NCBI GenBank assembly: GCA_002450985.1 | Contig: DKBA01000077.1 | Coordinates: 1 to 6,583 of the forward strand | Length of the DNA stretch: 6,583 bases | Direction: 5' to 3' | Origin: Acidimicrobiia bacterium UBA6912 | GTDB lineage: Bacteria; Actinomycetota; Acidimicrobiia; Spongiisociales; UBA5794 | Shown: positions 1-5,590 of the stretch, piece after piece | Position numbering within the stretch: the stretch's first letter is position 1 | Layout: the number at the start of each line of letters is the position of its first letter | The notes under the pieces: model-generated | Seen by the model: the letters and a program-made list of their open reading frames with translations, nothing else | Database searches by the model: none | Told to the model about the DNA's origin: nothing | Program-made: the position numbers and the translations under genes

Positions 1-462
1 GATCCAGCGGCCGATGCGGCGGGTGATGACTTCCCACTCCCCGCCCCGCGCCGTCGTGGTGTCGACTTTGGTGCGGCACGCCTCGTTGTAGGCATCGACG
101 CCGAACTCCATGATCTGGCGCGGGCCCGACACGCCGAGCTCCTTCTCGACCTCCATCTCGACCGGTAGGCCGTGCGTGTCCCAACCGAAGCGGCGCTCGA
201 TGCGGTGGCCGCGCATCGTCCAGTAGCGGGGGACGATGTCCTTGACGACGGCCTGGAGGAGGTGGCCGTAGTGCGGCGTGCCCGTCGCAAACGGGGGCCC
301 GTCGTAGAAGGTGTACTCGGACTCCTCGGAACGCTGAGCGACCGATGCGGCGAAGGCATCGGTGGCGTCCCAGAAGTCCAGGATCCGGCGGTCGACGCCT
401 GCGAGATCGACCTGCGGAGCCACCCGCCGGAATGGTGAGCGGCCGGTCGTGTCGTCACCCAC
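1..462 (-). CDS. ileS: Isoleucyl-tRNA synthetase, N-terminal part (runs off the left edge)
   Basis: Charges tRNA-Ile with isoleucine in the cytoplasm (class I aminoacyl-tRNA synthetase). Only the first 154 codons are in the window. The reading frame shows the family signature FYDGPPFATGTPHYGH at residues 52-67, in which HYGH (64-67) is the class I HIGH motif for ATP binding. It is followed by KDIVPRYWTMRGHRIERRFGWDTHGLPVE, typical of IleS rather than ValS or LeuS. I place the start at GTG 462-460, because the minus strand carries AGGAGG at 477-472, nine bases upstream, and the encoded N-terminus has the length usual before the HIGH block. The gene diverges from the DUF167, DksA-like, lspA and rluD genes. 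Its leader carries a T-box riboswitch, so expression probably responds to uncharged tRNA-Ile. The identity is firm. The rest of the protein, including the KMSKS loop, lies outside the window. Confidence 0.96.
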   Translation of the reverse strand, partial: MGDDTTGRSPFRRVAPQVDLAGVDRRILDFWDATDAFAASVAQRSEESEYTFYDGPPFATGTPHYGHLLQAVVKDIVPRYWTMRGHRIERRFGWDTHGLPVEMEVEKELGVSGPRQIMEFGVDAYNEACRTKVDTTTARGGEWEVITRRIGRWI

Positions 463-465
463 GTG

Positions 466-718
466 CCTCGTCCTCCTGGTTCGGCCTTCGCCTCACCGGG
501 ACGGGACGAGCCCGCGGTACCACCCGGCTTGCCGGGCGGGGCGCCCGACCACTCGCTTGCCCCGTGTCGTGGGGGTGACGGCGGGTTCTACTCCCACGCG
601 TGGTGGTTTCTTCCCGCGGCTCCGGGGTGATGTCTCGTGGAAGCGGAGTCCGGCCTCACACCATCTGCCGGCTCGCTGTGCTCCGGTCGTTCCTCGAGCG
701 CGTCCCCATCGACGCCTG
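466..718 (-). promoter_or_regulatory. T-box riboswitch in the ileS leader, probably of the translational type
   Basis: Reading the minus strand, the conserved T-box core GGGTGGTACCGCGGG lies at 525-511. Its TGGT (522-519) can pair with the ACCA end of uncharged tRNA-Ile. A GC-rich hairpin, CGGGC/GCCCG (547-543 and 537-533), directly precedes it, as stem III does in the family. An AGTAGA element (592-587) resembles the stem II S-turn. A stem made by 651-644 and 624-618 has ATC followed by A in its loop (631-628), which is a candidate Ile specifier codon. Directly after the core, CTCGTCC (510-504) is a 7-base perfect complement of GGACGAG (473-467), which includes the end of the AGGAGG ribosome binding site. 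No U-tract terminator is visible, so I infer control of translation initiation, as established for actinobacterial ileS T-boxes. The core is very clear; the 5' boundary and the specifier stem are less certain. Confidence 0.88.
472..477 (-). promoter_or_regulatory. Ribosome binding site of ileS
   Basis: AGGAGG on the minus strand, nine bases before the GTG start at 462. It decides the start. Its last two bases fall inside the proposed sequestering helix with 510-504, so the site is likely hidden when the T-box is not bound by uncharged tRNA. Confidence 0.75.
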
Positions 719-724
719 CGCCGT

Positions 725-730
725 ATCGTA
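725..730 (-). promoter_or_regulatory. Candidate -10 element for the ileS leader
   Basis: The minus strand reads TACGAT at 730-725, a good match to the TANNNT -10 consensus of actinobacterial housekeeping promoters. Transcription would begin near 718, giving a leader of about 255 bases, which is long enough for the T-box. The -35 region at the matching distance (about 753-748) is a poor match, so the assignment depends on the -10 and on position. Confidence 0.4.
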
Positions 731-735
731 CCCTC

Positions 736-751
736 CCGGCACCCGTGCCGG
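736..751. repeat. Perfect palindrome in the divergent promoter region
   Basis: CCGGCAC and GTGCCGG form a perfect 7-base inverted repeat around a 2-base centre. It lies between the two opposing TACGAT elements (725-730 minus, 771-776 plus) and overlaps the place where both -35 boxes should be. It could be an operator acting on both promoters. A chance palindrome in GC-rich DNA is possible. Confidence 0.5.
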
Positions 752-770
752 TGACGTCGCGGCTGCGCCG

Positions 771-776
771 TACGAT
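771..776 (+). promoter_or_regulatory. Candidate -10 element for a leaderless DUF167 transcript
   Basis: TACGAT lies six bases before the ATG at 783. Transcription normally starts about seven bases after a -10, which would put the first transcribed base on or beside the start codon. Leaderless messages are common in Actinomycetota. There is no properly spaced ribosome binding site before this ATG, which agrees. No clear -35 is seen at 17-18 bases. Confidence 0.42.
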
Positions 777-782
777 GCAGGG

Positions 783-1064
783 ATGAGCGCAGCGGTGGCG
801 GAGCGCGACGGTGCCGTCGAGATCGTCGTCTGGGTGGTGCCGGGGGCGCACCGGACGGAGCTCGCCGGTGTGCACGGCGATGCGGTCCGGGTGCGCGTGA
901 GCCAGCCGCCCGAGAAGGGCAGAGCGACCCGCGCCGTTGGCGAGCTGTTGGCGGCGGCGATCGGCGTTCCGGTCGAGCTCGTGGCCGGGGGGACGAGCCG
1001 CCGCAAGCGGTTTCGTGCCGTGGGCGTCGACGCGGCCACGGTCCGGCGCGCCCTCGGCGTGTGA
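783..1064 (+). CDS. DUF167 / YggU family protein
   Basis: A 93-residue protein of the DUF167 (YggU/UPF0235) family, whose biochemical role is not established. The family pattern is plain: a beta strand leading to PGAHRTELAG (residues 20-29), HGDAVRVRVSQPPEKGRATRAV (31-52), which matches the family's GDALKVRLTAPPVDGKAN block, and VELVAGGTSRRKRFRAVG (64-81), which matches the conserved SGxTSRxKR segment near the C-terminus. The basic TSRRKR run has been suggested to contact nucleic acid, but nothing here proves it. The frame is open upstream to an ATG at 600, but homology begins only at ATG 783, and the upstream part would cover the ileS promoter and leader, so I use 783. It is transcribed away from ileS and lies 70 bases before the DksA-like gene. 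The family is certain; the function is unknown. Confidence 0.88.
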   Translation: MSAAVAERDGAVEIVVWVVPGAHRTELAGVHGDAVRVRVSQPPEKGRATRAVGELLAAAIGVPVELVAGGTSRRKRFRAVGVDAATVRRALGV

Positions 1065-1092
1065 GCCGTCACACGCCGTCGTCTACCCGGAT

Positions 1093-1121
1093 GGGCCGGA
1101 GGGATGGTATCGTCCCGGCCC
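1093..1121 (+). promoter_or_regulatory. Inverted repeat enclosing an extended -10 element
   Basis: GGGCCGG (1093-1099) and CCGGCCC (1115-1121) are perfect inverted arms, with a second short pairing of GAT and ATC (1103-1105, 1109-1111) around the centre. Inside lies TG-G-TATCGT (1105-1113), an extended -10 sequence, which would start transcription near 1120, just before the ribosome binding site of the DksA-like gene. The symmetry over a -10 suggests an operator. The alternative is an RNA hairpin that ends or attenuates transcription coming from the DUF167 gene. No U-tract follows it, so a classical terminator is less likely. Confidence 0.42.
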
Positions 1122-1134
1122 GCAAGGAGGACCG

Positions 1135-1506
1135 ATGTCTCGCGATCTCGCCGAATCGACACTGAACCGGCTTCGCACCAAGCTGGAGTCGGAGAGGGAC
1201 CGCCTCGTGCGTGTGATCGACGAGTTCGAGCGTGAGCGGGAGGCGAGCCGGCTGGCGGAGACCAGCTCCGAGCACGCCGCCGATCCCGACAGCGCCGACG
1301 GCGGGTCGCTGGCCTTCGAGATGGAGATGGACCTGTCCAAGCAGCAGAACGCCCAGGAGCTGCTCGACAAGGTGCGCCACGCCCTCGACCGGATGGACCA
1401 GGGGCTCTACGGCATCTGTGAGGTCACGGGCAAGCCGATCCCCGTTGCCCGCCTCGAAGCACTGCCGTACGCCACCACGCTGGTCGAGTGGGCACACAGG
1501 GTCTGA
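1135..1506 (+). CDS. DksA/TraR-like regulator with a degenerate zinc finger
   Basis: A 123-residue protein of the DksA/TraR type. Members usually bind the secondary channel of RNA polymerase and modulate initiation. Residues about 5-45 and 58-88 are charged and helical and should form the antiparallel coiled coil, with an acidic turn DPDSADGG at 50-57 where DksA has its functional D-x-x-D-x-A tip (here D52, D55, and Gly for Ala). The C-terminal part, GLYGICEVTGKPIPVARLEALPYATTLVEWA, aligns with the zinc finger, but of the four Cys positions only C95 is kept; the others are T98, L116 and W119. Zinc binding in the usual way is therefore unlikely. Similar decayed fingers occur in the YteA/YocK group of Firmicutes. 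The start is ATG 1135 behind AAGGAGG (1124-1130); the frame stays open upstream, but that part is not family-like. It overlaps lspA by 19 bases. Confidence 0.88.
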   Translation: MSRDLAESTLNRLRTKLESERDRLVRVIDEFEREREASRLAETSSEHAADPDSADGGSLAFEMEMDLSKQQNAQELLDKVRHALDRMDQGLYGICEVTGKPIPVARLEALPYATTLVEWAHRV

Positions 1507-1961
1507 CCCCGCCGCGGCTCGCCGCCGTCATCGTCGCCTCCGTCGTCCTGCTCGACCAGGTCACGAAGGCATGGGCCGTGGCGGCCCTCGATCCTGATCC
1601 GATTCCCCTGATCGACGGCTTCCTCCAGCTCCGGCTGACCTTCAACCCGGGGGCCGCCTTCTCCAACTTCCAGGGGGTCGGGCCCCTGATCGGGATCATC
1701 GCCCTCGGTGTGGCCGGGTGGATCGTGATGATGCTGCGCAACCACTCCCGGCCCCTCGAGACCTGGTCGCTCGCCCTCGTCCTCGGGGGCGCCATCGGCA
1801 ATCTCATCGACCGCATCGTGAGGGGCGACGGCATCCTCGACGGTTCGGTGGTCGACTTCATCGATTTCTCCTTCTTCCCGACGTTCAACGTCGCCGACAG
1901 CGCCATCACGATCGGTGCGGTGCTGCTGATCTTCGCTGCGTTTCGATCCGGCCGGTCGTGA
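1488..1961 (+). CDS. lspA: Lipoprotein signal peptidase (signal peptidase II)
   Basis: Membrane aspartyl protease that removes the signal peptide from diacylglyceryl-modified prolipoproteins. The 157 residues contain all the family blocks: D23 in LLDQVTKAW, NPGAAFSNF (53-61), GGAIGNLIDRI (100-110), VVDFIDF (121-127) and FNVADSAITIG (133-143). By family comparison D123 and D137 are the catalytic pair, and N53, N105, D108, R109 and N134 are the other conserved polar residues. Four hydrophobic segments are visible, at about 12-33, 66-83, 93-111 and 138-152. The GTG start at 1488 lies inside the end of the DksA-like gene (19-base overlap) with no strong ribosome binding site, which suggests translational coupling. 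No ATG gives a complete first membrane segment. The stop codon overlaps the start of rluD. The identity is secure. Confidence 0.95.
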   Translation: MGTQGLTPPRLAAVIVASVVLLDQVTKAWAVAALDPDPIPLIDGFLQLRLTFNPGAAFSNFQGVGPLIGIIALGVAGWIVMMLRNHSRPLETWSLALVLGGAIGNLIDRIVRGDGILDGSVVDFIDFSFFPTFNVADSAITIGAVLLIFAAFRSGRS

Positions 1962-2905
1962 GCCGGAAAGCTCGCGCCCGCGTCCCGGTCGATCTCGACG
2001 GGGTACGGGCCGATCGGGTGGTCGCCGTCCTGTTCGACCTCACCCGCAGCGAGGCGCGCCGCGCCGTCGACGAGGGTCGGGTGCGGTGCGGCGAGCAGTC
2101 GGTCGCCCCGTCGCAACGCCTCGGCGCAGGAGATGTCGTCGACGCCGAGCTGCTCGACGCGGAGCCGGCGCTCGTGCCGACCGAGGTGGCGTTCGAGGTG
2201 GTCTACGAGGACGAGGCGCTGCTCGTCGTGAACAAGCCGCCGGGAATCGTGGTGCACCCCGGCGCCGGGACCGGTGCCGGGACCCTCGTTGCCGGGCTCG
2301 TCCACCGGTACCCGGAGCTCGCCGAGCTCGCCGATGACCGTTGGGGTCTCGTGCACCGGCTCGACCGTGACACGTCCGGCGTGTTGATCGTGGCCCGCAC
2401 CGCACCGGTACTCCGTTCACTGCAGGATGCGCTGCGGGCCCGCCGGATCGCCCGCACCTACGTCGCGCTGGTGGCCGGTGTCCCCTCCACGGCCCGGGGC
2501 ACGATCGATGCGCCGCTCGGCCGCGACCCGCAGCACCCGACCAGGGTCGCGCTCGTGGCCGGTGGGCGTCCCGCCCGCACCCACTACCGGCGGCTCGCTG
2601 CGTGGGCCGATGCGGCGCTGCTGGAGGTGGCGTTGGAGACAGGGCGCACCCACCAGATCCGGGTGCATCTCGCATCGATCGGCTATCCGGTGATCGGCGA
2701 CCGAACGTACGGTGGACGGCGCCGCACCCATCGCGCCGACCCGGGCAGACAATGGCTGCACGCACTCCGCATCGGGTTTACGCACCCGATCGACGGTCAT
2801 CCGGTCATCGTCGAGGCCGCTCCGCCGGCCGACCTGCGCTCGTCCCTCGACATGCTGGGACCACCCGCCTCGGGCGAGGCGCCAGGATGGCAGCACGGCG
2901 AATGA
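1958..2905 (+). CDS. rluD: RluD/RluA-family 23S rRNA pseudouridine synthase
   Basis: Converts uridines to pseudouridine in structured RNA, probably 23S rRNA. The 315-residue protein begins with an S4-like RNA-binding domain (about 12-65, including LTRSEARRAVDEGRVRC), then the catalytic domain starting at VVYEDEALLVVNKPPGIVVHPG (81-102). The catalytic motif HRLDRDTSG is at 133-141, with D136 as the expected nucleophile, and the second conserved block GRTHQIRVHLASIGYPVIGD is at 229-248. The S4 domain points to the RluC/RluD branch rather than RluA. The exact target site cannot be told from sequence, so the symbol follows family and gene order. I choose GTG 1958, which shares GTGA with the lspA stop. 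The longer open frame from 1718 would run antiparallel in content to lspA and is not family-like. An lspA-rluD pair is usual in Actinobacteria. Confidence 0.93.
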   Translation: MSRKARARVPVDLDGVRADRVVAVLFDLTRSEARRAVDEGRVRCGEQSVAPSQRLGAGDVVDAELLDAEPALVPTEVAFEVVYEDEALLVVNKPPGIVVHPGAGTGAGTLVAGLVHRYPELAELADDRWGLVHRLDRDTSGVLIVARTAPVLRSLQDALRARRIARTYVALVAGVPSTARGTIDAPLGRDPQHPTRVALVAGGRPARTHYRRLAAWADAALLEVALETGRTHQIRVHLASIGYPVIGDRTYGGRRRTHRADPGRQWLHALRIGFTHPIDGHPVIVEAAPPADLRSSLDMLGPPASGEAPGWQHGE

Positions 2906-2986
2906 CCGGTTCGGCCTTGGTGCAGAGGCCGCCCGCCGGAACAGCGAGCGGCGCGCTCTAACCTCATTCCGTCACCGGGAGGGCAG

Positions 2987-4687
2987 ATGGCCGGCCATTA
3001 CGAACGACTCTCAAACCTCGACGCTTCCTTCTTCGCGCTCGAGTCGGGCACGACGCACATGCACGTGGCCGGGCTCGCCGTGTTCGAGACCGGTCCGCTG
3101 GCGACGGAATCGGGTGGGGTCGACATCGACCTGATCCGGCGGTTCGTGTCGTCGAAGCTGCACCTCATCCCGCGCTACCGGCAGCGGCTGGCCCACGTGC
3201 CGTTGGAGCGGCACCCCGTCTGGGTCGACGACGAGCACTTCAACATCCACTACCACGTGCGGCACACGAGCCTTCCCCGGCCCGGGGGGCACGAGCAGTT
3301 GCTCGCCCTGATGGGCCGCCTGGCGTCACAGCAGCTCGACAAAGCCAAGCCGCTGTGGGAGATATGGATCGTCGAAGGTCTCGCCGAGGACCGCTTCGCC
3401 CTGATCTCGAAGACGCACCACTCGATGATCGACGGCATCTCGGGGGTCGATCTCATGACCGTGCTGCTGAACCTGGTGCCGAGCGACACCGTGGCCGAGC
3501 CGCCCCCGTACGATCCGCGTCCCGTGCCCAACGGCACCGAGCTCGTCGTGCGGGAAACGGCCCGTCGCATCGGGTCGGCGGTGTCGACGGCGACGAGTGT
3601 GCGCCGGCTCGTCACGGACGCCCAGGCGGTGGCGGCGAGCGGTGTCCGCCGCGTCAGGGCCGTCGGCTACTCGCTGGCCTCCGGCTGGCTCAGCACCGCG
3701 AGCGACACGCCGGTCAACGGGAAGGTAGGCCCCAACCGGCGCTTCGCAACGCTGGAGACCGACCTCGTCGCGGTGAAGGCGGTGAAGAACGCACTCGGTG
3801 GCAGCGTCAACGACGTCGTGCTCGCCACCGTCGCCGGCGGCATCCGCCGCTATCTCATGGCCCACGGACTCGACACGGAGCGCCTCCAGTTCCGGGTGAT
3901 GGCTCCCGTCTCCGTGCGATCCCAGGACCAGCGGGGCACCCTCGGCAACCAGGTGGCCATGTGGCTCGTGTCCCTCCCCGTCGGCGAGCCGGACCCGGTC
4001 GCCCGGCTCGAGGCCGTCCGTGACGAGACGGAGCGGCTGAAACGAACCGACCAGGCGCTCGGAGCGTCCACGCTCGCACGCCTCAGCGCCGGTGCGCCGC
4101 TCACCCTGGTGTCGCTGGCGAGCCGGCTGGCCTCGAACGCCCGTCCGTTCAACATGACCGTCACCAACGTGCCCGGCCCACAGTTCCCCCTCTATCTGCT
4201 CGGATCACGTCTCCTGGCGACCTATCCGCTGGTGCCGCTGTGGGAGGGCCACGGTGCCGGCATCGCCCTGTTCAGCTACGCGGGCACGTTGTACTGGGGA
4301 TTCAACGCCGACTGGGACGTCGTCGACGATCTCCCGGCGCTCGTCGCCTCGATGGACGCCGCGTTCCGCGAGCTGGCGGACGCGGCTGTGGGCGGCGGCG
4401 CCGCCCGAGCGGTGAAACGTGCCCCGAAGCAACGACCACCACTCGGGACGCGCCCGGCGCCGTCACAGGATGAGGGTGCTCCGCCGGCGGCCGCGAGACC
4501 GGGGGCCAAGCAGCCCGCGGCCGAGAAGCCTCCTGCGAAGAAGCCGGCTGCGAAGAAGCCGGCAGCGAAGCGGGCGAGCACGTCTGCCGCAAAGGCGGCG
4601 CCACCGGCCGAGAAGCCGCCGCGAGAGACTGCGGGCGCTCGGCGCAAGGCATCCGCTGAAGAGGGTGCTCCGGGTGACGTCGAGTAG
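2987..4687 (+). CDS. WS/DGAT-family O-acyltransferase with a Lys/Ala/Pro-rich tail
   Basis: Bifunctional wax ester synthase/acyl-CoA:diacylglycerol acyltransferase family, the enzymes that make wax esters and triacylglycerol at membranes and lipid droplets. The N-terminus YERLSNLDASFFALE and the acyltransferase motif HHSMIDG (144-150, with H145 and D149 expected in catalysis) are typical. So are PLWEIWIVEGL (122-132), VNDVVLATVAGGIRRYL (from about 274) and NVPGPQFPLYLLG (from 394). The catalytic part ends near residue 470, the normal family length. About 94 further residues follow, rich in Lys, Ala and Pro, with KKPAAKKPAAK repeats, and are probably disordered. The start ATG 2987 has GGGAGG at 2977-2982. 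A TANNNT match (TAACCT, 2959-2964) could be a promoter. Whether wax ester, triacylglycerol or another ester is made cannot be told. Confidence 0.93.
   Translation: MAGHYERLSNLDASFFALESGTTHMHVAGLAVFETGPLATESGGVDIDLIRRFVSSKLHLIPRYRQRLAHVPLERHPVWVDDEHFNIHYHVRHTSLPRPGGHEQLLALMGRLASQQLDKAKPLWEIWIVEGLAEDRFALISKTHHSMIDGISGVDLMTVLLNLVPSDTVAEPPPYDPRPVPNGTELVVRETARRIGSAVSTATSVRRLVTDAQAVAASGVRRVRAVGYSLASGWLSTASDTPVNGKVGPNRRFATLETDLVAVKAVKNALGGSVNDVVLATVAGGIRRYLMAHGLDTERLQFRVMAPVSVRSQDQRGTLGNQVAMWLVSLPVGEPDPVARLEAVRDETERLKRTDQALGASTLARLSAGAPLTLVSLASRLASNARPFNMTVTNVPGPQFPLYLLGSRLLATYPLVPLWEGHGAGIALFSYAGTLYWGFNADWDVVDDLPALVASMDAAFRELADAAVGGGAARAVKRAPKQRPPLGTRPAPSQDEGAPPAAARPGAKQPAAEKPPAKKPAAKKPAAKRASTSAAKAAPPAEKPPRETAGARRKASAEEGAPGDVE
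4533..4570 (+). repeat. 15-base tandem repeat encoding KKPAA in the acyltransferase tail
   Basis: The unit CTGCGAAGAAGCCGG occurs perfectly at 4533-4547 and 4548-4562, and a third, partial and slightly changed copy starts at 4563. Each unit adds five residues to the Lys/Ala/Pro tail. The near-identical bases suggest a recent duplication by slippage, so the tail length may vary between strains. Confidence 0.8.
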
Positions 4688-4699
4688 TCTGCCCGGGGT

Positions 4700-4724
4700 C
4701 GGCGCAGGGAGTTTCCCGGCGCCG
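4700..4724 (+). terminator. Intergenic hairpin between the acyltransferase and the sulfotransferase
   Basis: CGGCGC (4700-4705) pairs with GCGCCG (4719-4724). After one A-G mismatch, GGGA (4707-4710) pairs with TCCC (4714-4717), leaving a 3-base loop. This is a strong, compact hairpin starting 12 bases after the acyltransferase stop. There is no U-tract after it, so it may be a partial or factor-assisted terminator, a processing site or an mRNA stabiliser, rather than a complete intrinsic terminator. Confidence 0.45.
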
Positions 4725-4750
4725 CGGGAGGATCTCGAGGGGGGATCGAG

Positions 4751-5590
4751 GTGACGGCCACCGTTCGTACGAGAGACTTGAGTATCGCCGCGCTCGGGCG
4801 CTCCGCATCCTGGCGGTACCGCCGGGCCACGGCCGGACTACGGGTGCTGCCGGATTTCGTCGTCATCGGCGCCCAGCGCAGTGGCACCACGTCGCTGTAC
4901 GACTACTTCCTGCGGCATCCGCAGGTGATCCCGGCGTACAAGAAGGAGGTTCACTTCTACGACCTCCATCACGCCAGGGGCGTCGACTGGTACCGGGCCA
5001 ACTTCCCGTTCCGCTGGCAGGTGGGGGACGGCAAGATCACCGGCGAGGCGACCCCGAACTACCTCGTCTACCCGCAGGCCGCCGAACGGCTGCACGCCGT
5101 CACCCCGAACGCCAAGCTCATCGCGCTGCTGCGCAATCCCGTGGATCGGGCCCACTCGGCGTGGCGGCTGCGATCGATGGAGGGCAGCGAGACGGCGACG
5201 TTCGAGGAGGCGCTCGCCCGCGAGGTGGACCAGGCGGACACCGATGTCGCCGACATCGAGGATCCGCGCAAGGTCGGCCGGTTCCTCCGCTTCCTGTACC
5301 TGGCGAAGAGCCGGTACCCGGAGCAGCTCGAGCGGTGGTGGGCCCTGTTCCCCCGTGACCGGATGCTCATCGTGAAGAGCGAGGAGCTGTTCACGGATCC
5401 GGATGCGACGCTTGGCGCCATCGCCGAGTTCCTCGGCATCGAGCCATGGCAGCCAGGCTCGTTCCGGACCGTGAACGAGGCGAAACCGGCGCCCATCGAC
5501 CCGGCGCTGCGTGCCCGCCTCGTGGAGTACTTCGCCCCGTACAACGCACGCCTCGAGGCGATGGTCGGGCGCAGTTTCGACTGGACCTGA
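4751..5590 (+). CDS. PAPS-dependent sulfotransferase
   Basis: A 279-residue member of the sulfotransferase family, which transfers sulfate from 3'-phosphoadenosine 5'-phosphosulfate to an acceptor. The 5'-phosphosulfate loop is FVVIGAQRSGTTSLYDYFLRHPQV (36-59). KEVHFYD (65-71) and GEATPNYL (98-105) follow, and the 3'-phosphate motif is LIALLRNPVDRAHSAW (123-138), with R128 and S136 as the expected contacts. This set is close to the NDST/heparan-type domain found in many bacterial proteins. No signal peptide or membrane segment is seen, so it is probably cytoplasmic. The start is GTG 4751, 63 bases after the acyltransferase on the same strand, behind a G-rich stretch. The neighbour makes a lipid acceptor attractive, but the sequence does not show it; carbohydrate or menaquinone-like acceptors remain possible. 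It ends 8 bases before the convergent gene. Confidence 0.92.
   Translation: MTATVRTRDLSIAALGRSASWRYRRATAGLRVLPDFVVIGAQRSGTTSLYDYFLRHPQVIPAYKKEVHFYDLHHARGVDWYRANFPFRWQVGDGKITGEATPNYLVYPQAAERLHAVTPNAKLIALLRNPVDRAHSAWRLRSMEGSETATFEEALAREVDQADTDVADIEDPRKVGRFLRFLYLAKSRYPEQLERWWALFPRDRMLIVKSEELFTDPDATLGAIAEFLGIEPWQPGSFRTVNEAKPAPIDPALRARLVEYFAPYNARLEAMVGRSFDWT

Noticed and set aside
172..438. Plus-strand frames opposite ileS
   Set aside because: The minus strand encodes unmistakable IleS sequence here, and the plus-strand frames show no motif.
600..782. Upstream extension of the DUF167 frame to ATG 600
   Set aside because: It would cover the T-box leader and promoters, and family homology begins only at 783.
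937..1134. Upstream extension of the DksA-like frame to ATG 937
   Set aside because: It overlaps the DUF167 gene in another frame, is not family-like, and ATG 1135 has a strong ribosome binding site.
1718..1957. Upstream extension of the rluD frame into lspA
   Set aside because: It is an Arg/His-rich shadow of lspA; S4-domain similarity begins after GTG 1958.
1424..2356. 310-codon open frame on the minus strand across lspA and rluD
   Set aside because: It lies opposite two well-recognised genes, has no family-like motif, and long antisense frames are common in GC-rich DNA.
2906..2986. Firm promoter call before the acyltransferase
   Set aside because: TAACCT (2959-2964) fits TANNNT, but no -35 at a proper distance is seen, so it is mentioned only within the gene entry.
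4405..4687. Frameshift as the explanation for the odd acyltransferase C-terminus
   Set aside because: The frame is continuous, the Lys/Ala/Pro composition is coherent with in-frame repeats, and no alternative frame continues a known domain.
4276..4890. 204-codon minus-strand frame with Ala-rich, Gly-rich sequence opposite the acyltransferase tail
   Set aside because: Its low-complexity sequence is simply the complement of the Lys/Ala/Pro repeats.
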